From NCBI GenBank assembly GCA_015680685.1, contig MNCI01034224.1, positions 100,760 through 164,759 of the forward strand: 64,000 nt of DNA. The letters run 5' to 3'. The translations under genes were made by a program, and so were the position numbers. The notes under the pieces were generated by a model. That model saw only the letters and a program-made list of their open reading frames with translations. It made no database searches and was not told where the DNA came from. Positions 58,081 to 64,000 of this stretch are shown piece by piece; within the stretch, counting starts at the first letter, position 1, and every line of letters begins with the position of its first letter. The stretch is from Gnetum montanum (lineage: Eukaryota; Streptophyta; Gnetopsida; Gnetales; Gnetaceae).

Positions 58081-58267
58081 ATCTACCCCTCCTTAAGCAT
58101 CCAGCTTGTCATTGATCACTTCCTCTATATCCAACTACTAAACTACTACTTCCTCATTATGCTCTTCAACTTCAACTTCTTTATTATCCTCATTATCATC
58201 TGTACAATCAAAAGACTAGAAATTATAAAATATAATTTATTTCCTTAATAAAAAATACAATTTTTCA

Positions 58268-61200
58268 CTCAATATCATGATGATCAAAAAGTTGGGGATA
58301 AGTGTTAATAATGAACTCCCTATTTTCCCAAGTTTGTTGATCACAAATTGATCATTGAACTAGTACTTCATTGATAGTTTTATTTCAAAGCTTCTTAGTT
58401 TGATGATTCTTAATTCCAATTGGTTTAACCTTGAAGTTGGTGTTGGATCTCAGGGAGAAAGTGTTCCAATTTAACACATATGGCATATCATTTTCATGGA
58501 ATTTCTTTAACAAACTTACATGGAAATTTGGGTGAATTCTTAAAGTTGTCAAAATATTTAACCGATATGCTACTTTGCCAATTCTTTCAGAAATTTCAAA
58601 GGGCCCACAATATCTTGGTGTCAATTTAGTATACTTTCTGAGTTTAAGAGAACTTTTGGTGGGTTTTACTCTCAGGAGTACTTGATCTCCCAATTGGAAT
58701 TCTTTCTTAAGTCAATGCTGGTCTACATATCCCTTATATTTATCCTGGGAAGCTATTAAAATTTTTTTAACTCTTGTAATAATATTTTCCATTACTTTCA
58801 TTTCTTCTTCCTTCCATTCCATTCTTAAGGTTAGATCTACCGAGGTTAGTAATGTATGACAATTATGTTCATATACTACTTTGAATGGTGTTTGATGTAT
58901 GGAACCTTGATAATTATTATTATAGTCAAATTCCACTAAGTGCAAATAATTTTCCCACGTCTTCAATCTACTCCCAACATAGCATAGAATATCTTCTAAT
59001 ATTTGGTCCACTCGTTCTATTTGTCCATTTGTCTTTGGATGATAGGTTGTGCTAAACTTTAGTTGGGTTCCAAGTTCCTTGAAGAAATTTTGCCAAAATT
59101 CATATATGAACTTGGGATCTTAATCTTAAGTGATAGATTTAGGACATTCATGTAATCAAAATACTTCTCGTACAAATTTTTGGACTCGTTCTTTGACCAT
59201 GTTTGTAGATTTTAAAGCTATAAAATGTATCATCTTTGATAGATGATAAACCACTACCATGATCAAGTTATTTCCCATTTTGGTTATTGGAAATCCCATA
59301 ATAAAATCCATGGTAACGTCTTTACATTTCCAGGTTGGGACTTCCAAAGGCTGTAGTAACCCACTTGATTTCTTTTGTTCGAGTTTTATTCTTTGGTAGG
59401 TTCAACAATTTTTAATGTACATGGATACATCATTCTTTATTCCAGGCCAAAAATAGGATTGCATAAAATCATATGAGTCTTGAGATCTCCTGGATGTCCT
59501 ATATATGGTACTTCATGGGCTTCACACAATAGCCTAAGTCTCCAATTTCCTTCATGTATACATACTCTTTATCCTTTCATCAATAAATTGTTAGGGGCAA
59601 GCTGATAACGAGGCTCAAAAGAAATATTGGTTAGAATCTTCTTGAAGTAAGAATATTCTTTTATTTAATCCTTAATTTCTTCTTCCATAGAGCTTATTAC
59701 TACATCGATCATCAAGCTCCACATTCCATTGAGAACATTAGCTACTACATTTTGTTTTCTGGGAATATATTTAATCCCAATATCATATTCAGCCAATAAT
59801 TCTACCCATCATCATTGTCAAGTGTTCAAAATAGGTTATCTCTGCAAGTATTCTAAACTTTTATAATCTATTTTTCGTACAAACCTTTTTCCACAAAGAT
59901 AGTGTCTCCAAACATTCAAAGCATGAACAATTGCAAGTAATTCTAAATCATTGGATAAGTAATTTACCTTATCTCCTTGCAACTTATGAGATTCATAACA
60001 TACCACTATATCTTATTATGAAAGAACTACACCAATTCCCACTAGACAAGCATCTATAGAGATTGCAAATAGTATTTCTTTATCTAAGATTCTTAAAATA
60101 GGTGTTGTTGTGAGTAGCATCTTTAATCTAAGGAAAGCTTCCCTGAATTTTTCATTAAAATTAAACACATGATTTTCCTACAAAATATTAGTCAATGTGA
60201 CTACTAAGGTAGAATAATCATTAATAAAACATCAATAAAAACCTATTAAGCCTAAGAAATTGTGAATTGCTATAGCATCTTTTAGTTCTAATCAATCTTG
60301 AACTGCACTAGCTTTTGTTGGATCTACATGTAATCCTTTCTTAGAAACTATATGACCCAAGTATGAAACTTCTCCTTTAAGGAGTTCACATTTACTTAAT
60401 TTTTCTTTCAACTAATCTTCTTTAAGAACTTCCATTGTAATTTTCAAATGTTTGATATGTTCTTCTCTTGACATAGAGTAAACAAGTATATCATCCATAA
60501 ATACTATAAAAAATTGATCAAGGTATTCATGAAAAATATTATTCATTAATGCCATGAATGTTTCAAGTGTGTTAGTTAATCCAAATGGCATCACTACAAA
60601 TTCATATAATCCATACCTAGTTCTAAATGCAATTTTTTCAATGTCTTTTTCCTTAATCCTTATTTGGTGGTAACCTAATTTTAAATCAATCTTTGAAAAA
60701 TAACATGCACTTGTAACTTGATCAAATAGATCATCGATCCTAGGCAAGGAATCAGTGTTTTTAATTGGCACTTTATTCAATGTCCTATTATCGATGCATA
60801 ATCTTAATGTACCATCTTTCGTTTTAACAAATAAGACTGGTGCACCTAAAGGTGATATGCTAGGTCAAATCTTCCCTTCTTCCAATAATTGATCTAATTG
60901 TACTTTCAATTCTCTTAATTAAAAAGTGAAAAACCTATAACAAGCTTTTGAAATTGGTTGTGTACTAGAAAAAATATCAATAGCATGTTCAACCGTTCTT
61001 TTTGGAGGTGGTTTCCTAGTTTCACTAAATAATGAGTCTTTATATTCCTCAAGTTCTTTTGGAATCTCAATACCTACAGATTTCTAAGGTTGAGTTAATT
61101 TAACAACCAACATGGTGGCACCCTTTTTGACTAATCTCTTAGCTTGCTTAATAATTATCATGTAAATTTTCTTTGCAGTTCCTACCCCCCTTACAACCCT

Positions 61201-61560
61201 AACTTCATCAATGGTTAGTACTTTTAAAATAGGTGTTCCATAGTGGCAATAATATCAAATTTTTGCAGAAAATACATTCCTAAGATTACATCAATATCAC
61301 CTAATTCAAATTCAAATAATTCATCAATGAAAGACATGGCTTGCAAGATAAAGCTAATTTCTTTGTACTTGGTATGCTTACTCACGGTCGTTCCATCTAC
61401 AAGTTCTATCTTAATAACTTTCTTGAAATATAAACTTAATTTCAATAACTTAACTAAAGTTGGGAAAATAAAGTTATCACTAGCACCACTATCAATCAAA
61501 AATTTAATTTTTTTACCTTTTATTGATCCTTCAAAAATTAATAAAGGAGATTAAAATTCT
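58268..61560 (-). pseudogene. E6 pol: protease, reverse transcriptase, RNase H, integrase, chromodomain
   Basis: Protease: KFLIDSGASDNFIFPTLVKL (61.45 kb; active site DSG). Reverse transcriptase: an open block 60412-60780 with [11 protein letters not shown]-like [37 protein letters not shown] and catalytic FMDDILVYS. RNase H starts FAISIDACLVGIGVVLS. Integrase: GHPGDLKTH, MDFIMGFPITKMGNNLI (59.3 kb), TTYHPKTNGQIERVDQILED (59.0 kb; DDE Glu), GPFEISERIGKVAYRL and HPNFHVSLLKKF (58.55 kb). At the C-terminus a chromodomain remnant, LVQ.SICDQQTWENREFI plus INTYPQLF (58.27-58.42 kb, one stop), would target heterochromatin. Stops separate the open blocks. It is the most complete pol in the window. 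Confidence 0.8.
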
Positions 61561-62731
61561 CTCAAACTTGACTTAGCTTATGCTGAAATCTTCTTCATGG
61601 CTATCATGGTAGTTTGGACTTTTCCTTTAGTCATGTTTGGGTTGGGTTTTTTATTCTTGATTTCATTGGTTCTTTGTACTTTTGCTAGTAATTTTAGACA
61701 ATCTCATTTGAAATTATCTTCACCACAAGCAAAATATCCTGATCAAGCTCTCTTTATTGGTGTTTCTTTTATCATTACTTGTCGAAGGGTAGTTTTTATG
61801 TGATTTGATTTTCCATAGTCTTTAGTAATTCTGTAGGCTTCATCAACTATTTGAGGATTATGTGCTCATATCTAGGGATGCAATTGTGCATGTAGTCCAC
61901 CAATGAGCCTTGAAGCTAATTCTCTCTCATCCCAGTGGCTTACATACCAAGAGAGATCACATAATTCCTTATAGAAATCTTCTACAGATCATCTTTTCAA
62001 TCTTACAAAATCAAATCTCATCTTGCGCTCATTAAGGAATCCAATATAAATTTTTTTTCAAAATATCAACAAAAGTTGAGCCAATTTGTAATCAATCCTT
62101 AAGATCTCAATCCATTCCACCATGTTTCGGCAAGTCCTCCCAAATGTAGGGAGATGAATTCTAAATGTTCTTAGCTTAACAAATTTAGCATATCGAAGTA
62201 TTTCTTCAATGTATCAAGCCACTCTTTCACCTTAGCACTAAATCTAGGGGCTCCATTGTAATGATCTAATTTTACCTTTTTGGTATGAACTTGTATTATT
62301 GATTCTCTTAGTGCATTTTGCCAATTCCAATATCCCTCACCTTCGATTTTTATTCTTTGACCTAATGAAGAAAAGTTGACACCTTGGTGTCTAATAGGTG
62401 GGGACTAGTTTCTATGTGGATTCCTAGGGGGAAGTTTATCTTTATTTTGATCTCTGTAACGTGGAGTGATCTTGGCATTGGTTCCTAGGTGGAACATGGC
62501 TAGATTTGGAGGTAGAGTGAGATCATCAATTAATTGCTTGATGGAGTTTGCAAAGGAATCCATCTTTCCTTGCATTTCTGAACTTTGGGATAATTTCCTA
62601 ACTTCTTTAGACATGTTCTGCATCTCTATCCCAAACCCTTGACTTGACTAACAAAGTTCCTCTTGAATACCCTTGATTTCATTATTTTCATCTTTAAGGA
62701 CATTCATCCAATCATTGACTTGGGTCTCCAT
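61561..62731 (-). pseudogene. E6 gag
   Basis: ATG at 62731 begins METQVNDWMNVLKDENNEIK. The open stretch 62405-62623 contains MQNMSKEVRKLSQSSEMQGK. Then come LDHYNGAPRFSAKVKEWLDT, LEFISLHLGGLAETWWNGLR (capsid core, 62.1-62.25 kb) and a degraded zinc knuckle GYFACGEDNFK.DCLKL (61.7 kb). Stops are present. It is typical of chromovirus gag upstream of the protease. Confidence 0.7.
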
Positions 62732-64000
62732 TGCTCTCCAATGTACTCTTCGAGTTTTGACCATTAATAAGTTGAACAAACAAAATGTGTTGACAATCCT
62801 TGGCTTCTATGGCCTTCTTTATGGGTCTCAAGATAGTTAATTAGTTCTAGGAGAGGTTAGAACTATTATGAACTTCTACCTAACCATGGAATCCTAATTT
62901 GTTTCATGGCCCTAAATAATGACTTGAAAAACAAATTATCAATTGTCCAAAAGCTAAATCTAACCATTCCATGGTGTCTAGAAGGTTTTAATTTGTTGGA
63001 ATTGATTTTTTTTTTGGTTGAAAATGGACTCTAAAATAAGAACTTATGATCATTTTAAGTTTGTAAAAAAAATACACAATTTTTGAGACTTCCTAAGAGG
63101 CCATCCATCCTAGTACAATGCCAAGATGAGTGCACTTAGTTGCAAAAGTTTTATTTTTGTTGCTACCAAGGTGCCTAATTTCTTTTTTTTTTCTTTTTTG
63201 AATTTTTTCTATGTTCTTAATTTAAACTAAGGTTACAAGGGCCTCTATGGCCTATGAAAGGGCTTGCGTTGTCCAAGCTAGGGCTTGCGCATTACTATTC
63301 AAGCATTTTCGATGTGTTGGAGAGTGTCAAAAGGGGTAGTGATCCTTGAAGCCCTTAGGATATCAAAGGGGATAGTTATCCATGGTATCATTGATGTTAA
63401 TAGAGCATCGAAAGGGGTATTTATCCATGGCACTGTCAGTGTCCATGGAGTGTCAAAAAAGGTAGTTATTTGTAGTGTTTTTGATGTCCATCATTGCCTA
63501 TCAACACTACAAAAAATAGTCAAGGATGGGTATAGCATAGGGTGGACTACACAGCAGAGGGCAACAGCAAAACAAGCAGTGACAATGAGTAACATGCACT
63601 AGAGCAATAAAGACATGGCAAAGGATAAAAATCTAATGTTGAGTGGGAGGCTCAACTCCTACTTGGCTAATAATGTTGCATGGTAGGGCCTTGTGGCCCT
63701 GCCACATAACAATGATAACTAGGCCCTATTGTCATCGACTGTTGGACCAGCCATGATGCTGCCCTAGCCTCCAAGGCTTTAGTAAAAAACATTTTAACAT
63801 ATAAAGTTTTTTTTAAGTTTTGGGGGGATGGGGTTGAACCCATGACCTCCTGCTCCCTTTTTTAATTAAATGAAATTTAAATTTTTTTTAAAAAGCATCT
63901 TAATTTTAAATTGCACGTAACTTGAGAAATGTCATATCTCCTAAACTGTAAATTAGATTTTGACAAAATTGGTACCATTGAAATCGTCTCAAAAAGTACT
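62732..64000. other. E6 upstream region: leader or flank, with a short tandem repeat
   Basis: I see no LTR end or clear primer site. A tandem repeat of ~40-45 bp occupies 63320-63495 (units around TCAAAAGGGGTAGTTATCCATGG). Near 63.82 kb is TTGAACCCATGACCTCCTGC, a phrase common in plant repeats. Confidence 0.4.

Larger units (their letters stand above)
57588..64000 (-). mobile_element. E6: chromodomain-bearing Ty3/gypsy element (chromovirus), 5' end not identified
   Basis: The 3' LTR is 57588-58080, and the internal region continues right with integrase plus chromodomain, RNase H, reverse transcriptase, protease and gag in the expected minus-strand order. Domain content and the short 493-bp LTR suggest a Reina-like chromovirus. 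The right end was not found; from about 62.8 kb the sequence is AT-rich leader or unrelated flank, so the element end is uncertain. The left flanking five bases are AAAGA. Confidence 0.75.

Noticed and set aside
63815-63845. tRNA-like phrase TTGAACCCATGACCTCC
   Set aside because: It resembles a B-box, but there is no A-box or cloverleaf around it, so no tRNA gene is called.

Overview
The window is a gene-poor stretch of nuclear DNA from a plant with a large, repeat-rich genome. The evidence is plant-type LTR retrotransposons, plant tRNA primer sites, GT-AG introns, AT-rich CpG-poor sequence and decayed nested insertions. A gymnosperm or another large-genome lineage is possible, but the sequence alone does not settle it. 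I find no intact host gene, rRNA or tRNA. Almost all supported coding sequence is broken retroelement gag, pol or accessory ORF.

Left part (1-27 kb). A multi-exon minus-strand gene relic (G1, 1-3.2 kb) is interrupted by E1, an Athila-like Ty3/gypsy element (3477-10435, target duplication GCCAT). E1 keeps gag-protease but has lost reverse transcriptase to integrase. A low-information AT-rich tract follows, with a solo LTR inserted in it (12971-14590, target duplication GTGAC). Then comes element A, a plus-strand remnant with a fused pol fragment and a 3' LTR ending at 20048. Next, on the minus strand, is element B: a second copy of the same multi-exon gene (G2) directly behind a gag, a tRNA-Asn primer site and an LTR (25846-27078).

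Middle (27-39 kb). Element C, a relative of A, is split by a complete non-autonomous gag-protease element (TR-GAG type, 27858-37536, target duplication ATGGT). It has two ~1.63 kb LTRs, a tRNA-Asn primer site, a polypurine tract and several tandem arrays.

Right part (39-64 kb). These are nested Athila-like elements. E4 (plus) carries an integrase remnant and an accessory ORF, here called ORFX. E5 (minus) is inserted in the 3' LTR of E4. E3 (minus, 46023-56329, target duplication CTAGG) is inserted in the LTR of E5 at almost the same LTR position. E6, a chromodomain-bearing chromovirus (57588 to the window end), is inserted in the ORFX of E5.

Two lineages dominate. The Athila-like one has a tRNA-Asp primer and LTRs ending ..CTCATCA. 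The other has a tRNA-Asn primer (B and TR-GAG). Three themes stand out: the intron-bearing gene carried behind gag; family-specific clusters of short dyad-rich words just upstream of the TATA box in nearly every LTR; and an accessory ORF whose start codon abuts a splice-acceptor-like site. LTR and element coordinates with target duplications were read base by base. Percent identities were not computed.
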